From contig CAZUDO010000092.1 of the NCBI GenBank assembly GCA_964618895.1, forward strand, positions 1 through 64,000: a stretch of DNA of 64,000 bases, in the 5' to 3' direction. Positions 43,383 to 50,324 of this stretch are shown here, one piece after another. This stretch comes from CAZUDO01 sp964618895 (lineage in GTDB: Bacteria; Desulfobacterota; Binatia; DP-6). Below the pieces are notes generated by a model. That model was given only the letters and a program-made list of their open reading frames with translations, made no database searches and was not told the DNA's origin. Position 1 is the stretch's first letter, and each line of letters begins with the position of its first letter. A program made the translations under genes and the position numbers.

Positions 43383-44987
43383 GTGGGGGCAGACGCGCTC
43401 GATGCTTCGCTGGCACGCCACATCGCCCGCATCGCCGTGTACATGCGCGGGACGGGCCTGCGGCGGGTCCCGGTGGCAGACCGGACGCTCCGTGCGGAAC
43501 TCGCCGGCTTCATCGTCGAGCGCACTGCCCTCCTGGTGGAACCCTGGCTACGCGAGATCGGTGCCCCACTCGCCATTCCTGCGGCGGATTGGCCCGGGAT
43601 CGTCGCCGACCAGGCCGCGGCCCTTGGTCGCTGGGCACAGCACATCGCCGATCCCGACGACATCGACACGTATCGCTTCCTCAACCAGCACACGCGGCGC
43701 GGGTTCATCTCGAAGTTTCCGGCCTCGCGGTTTCTCGCCGCCCAGATGCGCCTCGTGCAGCTGCTCGGCGATGAGCTGCGGCGCAGGTATGCCTCCGACC
43801 CGAGACACGCCGATGCGCTCCTGCGCTTGCTCGAACAAGAGTTCCAGGAGCGCGTGTTGCACGTCACCGACTTTTTCGTCGAGGCGCGCGAGCAGGAGCT
43901 GCTCGAGCAGGAGGCCAACTATCGCCGCGCCATCGATCGGGCTCCGGCCTGCATTCTACGGGTCGACGCCGCCGACGGCACGATCTCCGACGCCAACCAC
44001 GTCGCCGAGCGCCTGCTCGGCTTCGCCCGCACGGAGCTCGTGGGACGTCGATTCGTCGACCTGCATCCCCCCGCCGAGCAGGCCCGGGCAGCCGCCCTCT
44101 GGCAGGCGGCGCTCGACCTCGGCCATGCCACGCGCGACGACCTGCATCTCGTCACCCGCCGGGGCGAGGCCGTGCCGGTGTTCTCCACCGCAGGCTACCT
44201 GGAGCAAGGGCCACGGCGCTGGGTCCAGCTCATCTGTGTCGACCTCTCCGAGCGCAAACGCCTGGAGAGTCAGCTCATCCAATCCGAAAAGATGGCCGCC
44301 ATCGGCCAACTGGCCGCCGGCATTGCGCATGAGCTCCGCAACCCGCTCGCCATCGTGATGAACGCTCTCTACGACCTGGGGCACCTCCTGAACGGCGCCA
44401 GTGCGGGGGTATCCGAGGACCTGCGCATCGCGGAAGAGGAGATCGGCCGGGCCCAGGCCATCATCAAGAATCTCCTCGAGTTCTCGCGCGAGTCCGGGGC
44501 CGACCTCGAAGCCTTGTGCGTCAACGACCTGGTGGAGCGCACCCTGCAACTGATGCAGCGCTACCTGCAGGACAACGGCGTCCGCGTCACCACGGTCCTC
44601 GGCCGCATCCCGCCCTGTCTGGCCAACACCAACGCCATGCGCCAGATCCTGCTCAACCTGATCACCAACGCCGTGCAGGCCATGCCGGACGGCGGCGAGC
44701 TCGCCGTCCGCACGACGCTCTCCGGCCCGAACCTCATTCGTCTCGAAGTGCGCGATACCGGCGTCGGTATTCCGCCCGAGCATCTCCAGGACATCTTCAA
44801 CCCCTTCTACACCACCAAGGCGCCCGGCCAGGGAACGGGCCTCGGGCTGTCGGTGGTGCACTCGATCCTGCAGCGCTACCACGGGGACATTCGCGTCACG
44901 AGCGACGTTGGCGTGGGAACGATCTTCACCATCGAGGTCCCGTGCCAGTGTCACCCCGACGTCGCCGCGCCGGCGGCTTCTCGCTGA
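43383..44987 (+). CDS. PAS-domain sensor histidine kinase, soluble
   Basis: About 534 aa without transmembrane segments. Residues 1-165 are a helical N-terminal domain of unknown type, a PAS domain follows (about 180-300, with ILRVDAADGTISDANHVAER and VSERKRL-like VDLSERKRLES), then HisKA with AAGIAHELRNPLAI (His316), the N-box LLNLITNAVQAM, and G-boxes DTGVGIP and GTGLGLSVVH. This is the NtrB-like architecture. It is followed 15 bases later by an NtrC-type regulator, its clear partner. The start at GTG 43383 is tentative; ATG 43443 would shorten it. Confidence 0.86.
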   Translation: MGADALDASLARHIARIAVYMRGTGLRRVPVADRTLRAELAGFIVERTALLVEPWLREIGAPLAIPAADWPGIVADQAAALGRWAQHIADPDDIDTYRFLNQHTRRGFISKFPASRFLAAQMRLVQLLGDELRRRYASDPRHADALLRLLEQEFQERVLHVTDFFVEAREQELLEQEANYRRAIDRAPACILRVDAADGTISDANHVAERLLGFARTELVGRRFVDLHPPAEQARAAALWQAALDLGHATRDDLHLVTRRGEAVPVFSTAGYLEQGPRRWVQLICVDLSERKRLESQLIQSEKMAAIGQLAAGIAHELRNPLAIVMNALYDLGHLLNGASAGVSEDLRIAEEEIGRAQAIIKNLLEFSRESGADLEALCVNDLVERTLQLMQRYLQDNGVRVTTVLGRIPPCLANTNAMRQILLNLITNAVQAMPDGGELAVRTTLSGPNLIRLEVRDTGVGIPPEHLQDIFNPFYTTKAPGQGTGLGLSVVHSILQRYHGDIRVTSDVGVGTIFTIEVPCQCHPDVAAPAASR

Positions 44988-45002
44988 CGGAGACGCCTGG
45001 CG

Positions 45003-46346
45003 ATGGCTACACGCATCCTGCTCGTCGAGGACGAGCCGAACATGGCGCGCACGCTCGCCAAGAATCTCGAGCGTGCCGGACACCGCGTCGAGCATGCCGC
45101 CAACGGGGCCGAGGCACTCGCACGTCTCACCGACACGCCATTCGACTTGGTACTCACGGACCTCAAGATGCCCGTCATGGACGGCATGGCGCTCCTGCGC
45201 ACGCTTCACGCGCGCGGGCTGGCGCCCGTGGTGGTGGTGCTGACCGGCTACGGCACCATCGAGACCGCCGTCGAGGCGATGAAGCTCGGTGCCGCCGACT
45301 ACCTGATCAAGGATGCCCGCCCGCAGGAGATCCTGCTCACCATCGACCGCGTCCTCCGGCTCGACGCGCTGCGCCGCGAGAACGAGCGCCTGCGTGCCGA
45401 GATCGGACGCCTTCACCGTGTAGGTGAGCTGATCGGCGACAGTGTTCCGATGCGAGAGCTCTACCGCGTGATCGACGCGGTCAAGGACAACAAGAGCACC
45501 ATCCTGATCAGCGGCGAGAGCGGCACAGGCAAGGAACTCGTCGCCCGCACCATCCACGATCGCGGGCCACTCGCCGACCACCCCTTCGTCGCCATCAACT
45601 GCGCCGGTCTCTCCGAGACGCTCCTCGACAGCCAGCTCTTCGGCCACCGCCGCGGGGCCTTCACGGGCGCGGTTGCCGATCACGACGGCGTGTTTCGCGC
45701 TGCCGAGGGCGGGTCCCTCTTTCTCGACGAGGTGTCCGAGATTCCCCTCGGACTGCAAGCCAAGTTCCTCCGGGCCGTCCAGGAGCGCGAGGTGACACCG
45801 CTCGGCGCCAGTCTTCCGGTCCCAATCGACGTGCGCCTGATCGCCGCCACCAACCGCGACCTCGACGCCGAGGTGCACGCCGGCCGCTTCCGGACCGATC
45901 TCTTCTACCGGCTCAACGTCGTCCGGGTAGAGCTTGCACCGCTCCGGGCCCGTCGTGAAGACATCCCGCTGCTCGTCGATCATTTCATTCGTCGCTACAG
46001 CGCCCAGTACCGCGTTGCGCCCAAGCGGGTCACGGCCGAGGCCCACGACCGGCTGTGCGCCCACGCCTGGCCGGGCAACATCCGCGAGCTCCAGAACGCC
46101 ATCGAACGCGCCTTCGCCCTGTCGGTCGCGGACACGGTAACGGTCGACGACCTGCCCCCTGCGGTCCGGAGACCCGGGTCGACGCCGGTGCCCGACGGCG
46201 AGCTGCCGACCCTCGGCGATGCCGAGCGCCGCCTGATCGCGGTCGCCCTCGAGCGGAGCGGGGGCAACAAGAACGAAGCCGCGCGTCTGCTCGGGATCGA
46301 CCGGCAACGACTGTATCGCAAGATCGAGAAGTACGGGCTCGCGTAG
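45003..46346 (+). CDS. NtrC-family sigma-54-dependent response regulator
   Basis: 447 aa. Receiver domain with LLVEDEPN, Asp53 in LVLTDLKMPVMDG; AAA+ domain with Walker A GESGTGKELVA, the sigma-54 contact loop GAFTGA (218-223), LFLDEVSEIPL (Walker B) and RLIAATNRDL; and a Fis-type helix-turn-helix at the end (GGNKNEAARLLGIDRQRLYR). It should activate sigma-54 promoters when phosphorylated by the preceding kinase. One sigma-54-like promoter is seen in this window, at 32123. Confidence 0.94.
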   Translation: MATRILLVEDEPNMARTLAKNLERAGHRVEHAANGAEALARLTDTPFDLVLTDLKMPVMDGMALLRTLHARGLAPVVVVLTGYGTIETAVEAMKLGAADYLIKDARPQEILLTIDRVLRLDALRRENERLRAEIGRLHRVGELIGDSVPMRELYRVIDAVKDNKSTILISGESGTGKELVARTIHDRGPLADHPFVAINCAGLSETLLDSQLFGHRRGAFTGAVADHDGVFRAAEGGSLFLDEVSEIPLGLQAKFLRAVQEREVTPLGASLPVPIDVRLIAATNRDLDAEVHAGRFRTDLFYRLNVVRVELAPLRARREDIPLLVDHFIRRYSAQYRVAPKRVTAEAHDRLCAHAWPGNIRELQNAIERAFALSVADTVTVDDLPPAVRRPGSTPVPDGELPTLGDAERRLIAVALERSGGNKNEAARLLGIDRQRLYRKIEKYGLA

Positions 46347-46525
46347 TTCAGTCCCGTCCGGCCGCGCGCCGTCCATCTCACGTCCGCGCACCTGCACGGT
46401 CTCGAGTCGGGCGCCGAAGCCCGCGATCATGCGACTCGCCATGCGCAGTGCGGGAAGAAAAAATGTGTTGTCAGCATGAGGTCGGAGTGGTATTCCAGCC
46501 GGCGCACCAGGCCGGAGGAGATGCG

Positions 46526-46789
46526 ATGGAAGAGATGGTCCGCCAAACCGATCAACTCATCAATTTCACACGCGAGATCAATCGGCGCATCTCCGAGTCC
46601 GGGATATCGGGCGTGGAAGGCCTGGTGTCATTGTATGACCAGCTCCGTAGCGCACTCGGCAAGGTGAGCCCGCAGGAGCTTGACTGGGCGCAGACGGAGG
46701 TCACGCGTGTCCTCGAGAGCTTGAAGCGTCTCTCCGAAGAGCTGCAGCACCTGGCCGCCCTGAAAACGGCACTCGAGACTGGGCACTGA
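46526..46789 (+). CDS. Small helical protein, unknown function
   Basis: 87 aa, almost wholly helical with heptad-like spacing: MEEMVRQTDQLINFTREINR and VTRVLESLKRLSEELQHLAAL. No cysteine, no signal peptide. GGAGGAG lies five bases before ATG 46526; an ATG at 46463 in the same frame would add 21 residues with two Cys (MCCQHEV) and also has a purine-rich leader, so the start is not settled. It follows the NtrC-type regulator by about 180 bases. I do not recognise the family. Confidence 0.65.
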   Translation: MEEMVRQTDQLINFTREINRRISESGISGVEGLVSLYDQLRSALGKVSPQELDWAQTEVTRVLESLKRLSEELQHLAALKTALETGH

Positions 46790-46885
46790 GCGGCACGTCT
46801 CGGTTGTGCCCCCCGCCAAGGCCGCGTACCATGACGCCACGTCCGGCGAGGGCTCCTTGTCCGCGCCGCCTCCCGTTCGACTGCC

Positions 46886-47731
46886 GTGCGCCTCCTGCTA
46901 TCCATCCTGACCTGCACCTTCGCCTTTGCCCCCCCGGGTACGGCCGCGGAGATGGTCCGCGTGCGGGGCGGCGGAGCGGCGCACACCGATTGTATGCTGG
47001 TGACGGACGTGGTCGGGGCGGCGGCAGCCGGACGCGGACGCACGGTGCGCTGCACCGACGGGGATCCCGTCTGCGACGCCGACCGCCAGGCCGACGGGGT
47101 ATGCACGTTCTCGGTCCGTATCTGCCTCGACGATCCGACCGCCCTTCGGTGTCAGCCCGCTCCGCTCGCGCATGCCGATCTCCTGGCGCCCGTGCCCGCC
47201 TTGGCGGGTCTGGCCGCCGCCGTGCACGCCATCTCCATGCCGGTGGTAGCGCCCGATACGTGCACGGTCGTCTCGGCCGTCCCGGTGACCACCCGCGGGC
47301 GGCGACGCGGACGGGTCGTCCTCCGCGCGACCGCAACCCCGATGACCGGGCCGGTCGATCGGGACCGGCTGTCCTTGGCATGCCGCCCGGGCTCGCCCCT
47401 CGCGCCACTCTCGACGGTGCAGGAGAAAGTCTTCACGCCCAGTTGCTCCAGCGCGTCCTGCCACGGTGACGCGCGGGCGGGCGGCCTCGATCTCCGCCCC
47501 GAGGCATCCCCGGCTGCCCTCATCAACGTCCTGGCGACCAACGAGGATGCGCGTGCGGGCGGTCTTCTGCGCGTCGTCCCCGGCAACCCCGACGCGAGCT
47601 TCCTCATGCACAAGCTGATCGGCCCCCTCCCCCGGGGTCGGGGGGCGATCATGCCGCGCGCCGGCGTCCGTCTGCCCGAGCGCCGGCTCGGCCTCGTGCG
47701 CCGATGGATCGCCGGGCTGCCGACGCCTTGA
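46886..47731 (+). CDS. Exported protein with C-terminal CxxxxCH cytochrome-like module
   Basis: 281 aa with an N-terminal signal peptide (LLLSILTCTFAFAPPGTAAE). The first 160 residues are beta-rich with six or more Cys. The C-terminal 100 residues contain FTPSCSSASCHGDARAGGLDL, RVVPGNPDASFLMHKL and a closing RRWIAGLP. That order (CxxxxCH, GLDL, PGNPDASF, final W) is the pattern of cytochrome-c-like proteins of Planctomycetes and Myxococcota. CxxxxCH is not the canonical heme motif, so heme attachment is unproven. It is followed by a lipoprotein with the same module. GTG start at 46886. Confidence 0.8.
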   Translation: MRLLLSILTCTFAFAPPGTAAEMVRVRGGGAAHTDCMLVTDVVGAAAAGRGRTVRCTDGDPVCDADRQADGVCTFSVRICLDDPTALRCQPAPLAHADLLAPVPALAGLAAAVHAISMPVVAPDTCTVVSAVPVTTRGRRRGRVVLRATATPMTGPVDRDRLSLACRPGSPLAPLSTVQEKVFTPSCSSASCHGDARAGGLDLRPEASPAALINVLATNEDARAGGLLRVVPGNPDASFLMHKLIGPLPRGRGAIMPRAGVRLPERRLGLVRRWIAGLPTP

Positions 47732-47785
47732 CGCTGTCGCCCACGCTGGGCTAAGGGCGCGGCGGCGTATCGCCGCACCCGACAC

Positions 47786-48280
47786 ATGCGAGGGAGACGA
47801 CTTGGGCGCCGGGCGCCCCGGGGGCTGACATTGCTCCTGGGGGCCTGGCTGAGTGCCTGTGCGGGTAGCGGCCCCGACGGGGGCAGCACGCCCCCGCCCA
47901 AATGTAAGCCGAGCGTCGATCCCGCCAGCGTCTCGTTCCAGGGCAACCTCCAACCGGTCTTCACGGCCTCGTGTGCGCTCGGGGGCTGCCACGACGCGGC
48001 CTCCAGCGTCCAGGGGCTCAACCTCTCGGTCGGGGCGTCCTATAGCCAGCTCGTCAACATGCGCTCTACCGAGAAACGCACCCTGAAGCGGGTACAGCCG
48101 GGCGCTCCGGACGCGAGCTACCTCATCCAGAAGCTCGAGGACACCCCCGGCATCAGCGGCACCATCATGCCGCCCGGCTGCAGTGCCGGTGGCACCGGCA
48201 CGAACGGCGCGCCGTGTCTCACCGCCGACCAAATGGAGATGTTCCGCACGTGGATACTCGCCTGCGCGCCCAACAACTGA
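47786..48280 (+). CDS. Lipoprotein with CxxxxCH cytochrome-like module
   Basis: 164 aa. A lipobox LSAC (in LLLGAWLSACAGSG) gives a lipidated Cys near residue 25. The mature domain repeats the module of the gene upstream: FTASCALGGCHDAASSVQGL, RVQPGAPDASYLIQKL, MPPGC and a closing FRTWILACA. It is likely outer-membrane or periplasmic-face anchored. Its 3' end overlaps the start of the heme-barrel gene by about 30 bases, so these proteins are probably made together. Confidence 0.82.
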   Translation: MRGRRLGRRAPRGLTLLLGAWLSACAGSGPDGGSTPPPKCKPSVDPASVSFQGNLQPVFTASCALGGCHDAASSVQGLNLSVGASYSQLVNMRSTEKRTLKRVQPGAPDASYLIQKLEDTPGISGTIMPPGCSAGGTGTNGAPCLTADQMEMFRTWILACAPNN

Positions 48281-49401
48281 TCGCCGGCCTGACCCTCGGG
48301 GTAGCCTGCGTGTTCCTTCCCGTGCGCGCCGGCGCCGAGCCGTACCTGATGGTCCGCCAGGGGGCAAAGTGCGGCGACTGCCACACCAACCAGACCGGTG
48401 GCGGCAAGCGCACGGCGTTCGCTCACATCCACGCGAAGGAGATCCTGCACGACCTCGACCTGCTCCCCATGCCAGCGGGCGTGAAGCCGTTCCGCGGCGA
48501 CATCAACCAGTACATTTCGATCGGCGCGGATTTCCGCGTCCGCAACCAGACGCTGTTCCAGGACCGCCCCAATACGCAGGGGCGCGTCCCGGAGAACCGG
48601 GCCTTCCGGCGGCAGGTCGCATCGAACGACACCAGCCTGGAGGAGACCTTCCTGTACCTCCAGGTCGACCCCATTCCCGATGTCCTGACCTTCTACATCG
48701 ACGAAGACGTCACCGGTGGCAACACCCGCGAGGCGTTCGCCCTCATCCGCGGCTTCCTGCCGTGGGACACGTACGTGAAGGCGGGGCGCTTCTACCCCAC
48801 CTACGGCCTGCGGGTGCAGGACAACGAGGCCTTCATCCGTGCCGACACGGGGTTCACCTTCGACCGCTCGGACGACGGCGCCGAAATCGGCATCGCGCCG
48901 GGCCCCTTCTTCCTGGCCAGCTCGGTCACGAACGGCACCAGCGGCGACTCGGACGTGCTGGCGACGGTCAACGGCTACGCCCTGATCGACGAGGTGCCGG
49001 TCGTCCGGAACGTGCTCGCCGGCCTGTCCTTCGCCCGCAACTCGAACAAGCGTGACGAGGCCGCCTTCTACGGGGGCGCCAATCTCTGGCAGTTCACGTA
49101 CCTGGCGGAGTTCGATCTGATCAACGACCGCACCGTGCTCCCCCCGGGAACCGGCCGCGACCAATACGCCAGCTACTTCGAGCTCGACTGGCTGCTGTTC
49201 GATTGGCTCAACCTGCGCGGCACCTTCGAGTTCCTCAAGGTGAGCGGCGCCCGCAACCAGACCCGCTACACCGTCGGCGCCAACCCGTTCATCAGCCGTT
49301 TCCTGCAGCCGATCATCGAGTACCGGATCAACAATGCGCCGGGCAATGACCTCGAAGGGAACCAGCCGCAGCTCTGGTTCGAGCTGCACGCCTTCTTCTA
49401 G
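48250..49401 (+). CDS. Monoheme outer-membrane barrel, fused cytochrome-porin-like
   Basis: 383 aa. A signal peptide (LIAGLTLGVACVFLPVRAGA) is followed directly by one c-type heme motif CGDCH (Cys41, Cys44, His45) in RQGAKCGDCHTNQTGGGKRT. The rest alternates hydrophobic and polar residues with many aromatic girdles (FYIDEDVTGGN, TYVKAGRFYPTYGL, QLWFELHAFF) and ends in Phe, the mark of an outer-membrane beta barrel. A single heme at the N-terminus of a barrel is the layout of Cyc2, the fused cytochrome-porin that oxidises Fe(II) at the cell surface. Sequence identity to Cyc2 cannot be judged here. GTG 48250 gives the cleanest signal peptide. Confidence 0.8.
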   Translation: MDTRLRAQQLIAGLTLGVACVFLPVRAGAEPYLMVRQGAKCGDCHTNQTGGGKRTAFAHIHAKEILHDLDLLPMPAGVKPFRGDINQYISIGADFRVRNQTLFQDRPNTQGRVPENRAFRRQVASNDTSLEETFLYLQVDPIPDVLTFYIDEDVTGGNTREAFALIRGFLPWDTYVKAGRFYPTYGLRVQDNEAFIRADTGFTFDRSDDGAEIGIAPGPFFLASSVTNGTSGDSDVLATVNGYALIDEVPVVRNVLAGLSFARNSNKRDEAAFYGGANLWQFTYLAEFDLINDRTVLPPGTGRDQYASYFELDWLLFDWLNLRGTFEFLKVSGARNQTRYTVGANPFISRFLQPIIEYRINNAPGNDLEGNQPQLWFELHAFF

Positions 49402-49410
49402 AGCGGCGGC

Positions 49411-49770
49411 CTACTTGACGGCTTCGACGACGAAGCCCTGCGTGCCGCCGCCGCTCACCTTGGTGCCCTCGACGGTCACGGTCTGCGCCGCCTGCTCTTT
49501 GAGGGCGGCGTACGGCTTCGGGTTCTCGTGGTCCTCGAGCAGGACGTACACCTGCTTGTCGTCGGTCAGGAGGCCCATTGGCAGGCCCTTCTTGACGCAC
49601 GTTTCGGCGCACTTGCGGTGGCCCGGGCCCCGGCCCGTCTCGGGATGGGGCAGGTAGCAGGCGAGGTCGATGATCTCGCCCGTGAGGGTATCGGCGGCAC
49701 GTACTGGCACCACCCCCAGGACCAGGGCACCAAGCACCACCGCACCGGCAAGGACGCCATGCGTTCGCAT
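49411..49770 (-). CDS. Small exported cysteine-containing protein
   Basis: 119 aa with a signal peptide (VLAGAVVLGALVLGVVPVRA). The mature part begins DTLTGEIIDLACYLPHP and has HRKCAETCVKKGLPMGLLTD, then a beta-rich end (VYVLLEDHENPKPY, GFVVEAVK). The spaced Cys and His (Cys, His, KCxxxC) resemble a conserved exported family seen in Acidobacteria and deltaproteobacteria that may bind a metal. No enzyme function can be assigned. It converges on the heme-barrel gene nine bases away and starts ten bases after the cupin stop. Confidence 0.75.
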   Translation of the reverse strand: MRTHGVLAGAVVLGALVLGVVPVRAADTLTGEIIDLACYLPHPETGRGPGHRKCAETCVKKGLPMGLLTDDKQVYVLLEDHENPKPYAALKEQAAQTVTVEGTKVSGGGTQGFVVEAVK

Positions 49771-49780
49771 GTCTGCCTGC

Positions 49781-50161
49781 CTAGCTGCCACCCGACGGTG
49801 AGTCAATCGGCGCCGGCACGTAGTCCGGCGCGTCCAGCGGCGGCGTGAAGGCGACCAGGGCGGCTGCGTCACCGCCCGCCGGGGCGAACCAGTGTACGGC
49901 GCCGCGGGGGATCACCGCCGCGTCGCCCGGACCGAGCGGGATGCGCTCCGCGGCGAGGGTGAGCGTGCCTTGCCCCCGGAGCACACGGATGGCGAGGTCA
50001 TGGTCGACGTGGCGATGCGGCTGTTCGCTCCCGCGCAGCTGCACGACGTGATAGCTCGCCCCGGCCACGCGCAGCACCTCGTCGACGCGTGCCGCCTGCT
50101 CCGCCCCGAGGGCATGCCCAGCCAGGAAGGCATCCACCCCGCCCCGGAGCGCGCCGATCAT
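49781..50161 (-). CDS. Single-domain cupin protein
   Basis: About 126 aa. Cupin motif 1 is EQPHRHVDHDLAIRVLRGQG (HxH present, with Asp in place of the usual Glu) and motif 2 is PGDAAVIPRGAVHWF. This is a metal-binding barrel of the small, regulatory or isomerase type; the substrate is unknown. The open frame extends upstream to 50308, but that stretch contains the terminator hairpins of the cysteine-repeat operon, so ATG 50161 is preferred. GTG 50209 would add a hydrophobic leader with a Cys. Confidence 0.75.
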   Translation of the reverse strand: MIGALRGGVDAFLAGHALGAEQAARVDEVLRVAGASYHVVQLRGSEQPHRHVDHDLAIRVLRGQGTLTLAAERIPLGPGDAAVIPRGAVHWFAPAGGDAAALVAFTPPLDAPDYVPAPIDSPSGGS

Positions 50162-50200
50162 CAATTGGGGGGCAGGTCTGGCACGCGCGCACGCACCCCC

Positions 50201-50240
50201 AAAAAACACGAGCGCGAGGAGGCTCGCCCCTCGCGCTCGT
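50201..50240 (-). terminator. Rho-independent terminator of the cysteine-repeat operon
   Basis: A perfect 12-bp stem (50208-50219 with 50229-50240) and nine-base loop is followed on the minus strand, two bases on, by six T residues (A run at 50201-50206). It lies about 85 bases after the stop of the gene at 50325. This is the clearest intrinsic terminator in the window. Confidence 0.88.
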
Positions 50241-50253
50241 TGCTTCGGCGGCC

Positions 50254-50283
50254 GGGCCGGGAACCCAATCAGGTTCCCGGCCC
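50254..50283 (-). repeat. Second perfect hairpin before the terminator
   Basis: GGGCCGGGAACC and GGTTCCCGGCCC flank a six-base loop, a perfect 12-bp stem. It lies 13 bases upstream (in the direction of transcription) of the terminator hairpin, with no T run of its own. It may be a backup terminator or an mRNA 3'-end stabiliser. Confidence 0.75.
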
Positions 50284-50324
50284 GCGTCCACCGTTCTCTA
50301 CGGCTCACCCGAGCGTCCGTCGTC

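Noticed and set aside
50162..50308. An N-terminal extension of the cupin gene with a lipobox-like Cys
   Set aside because: The stretch contains the two terminator hairpins of the upstream operon, and the Cys context (GGAC) is a poor lipobox.
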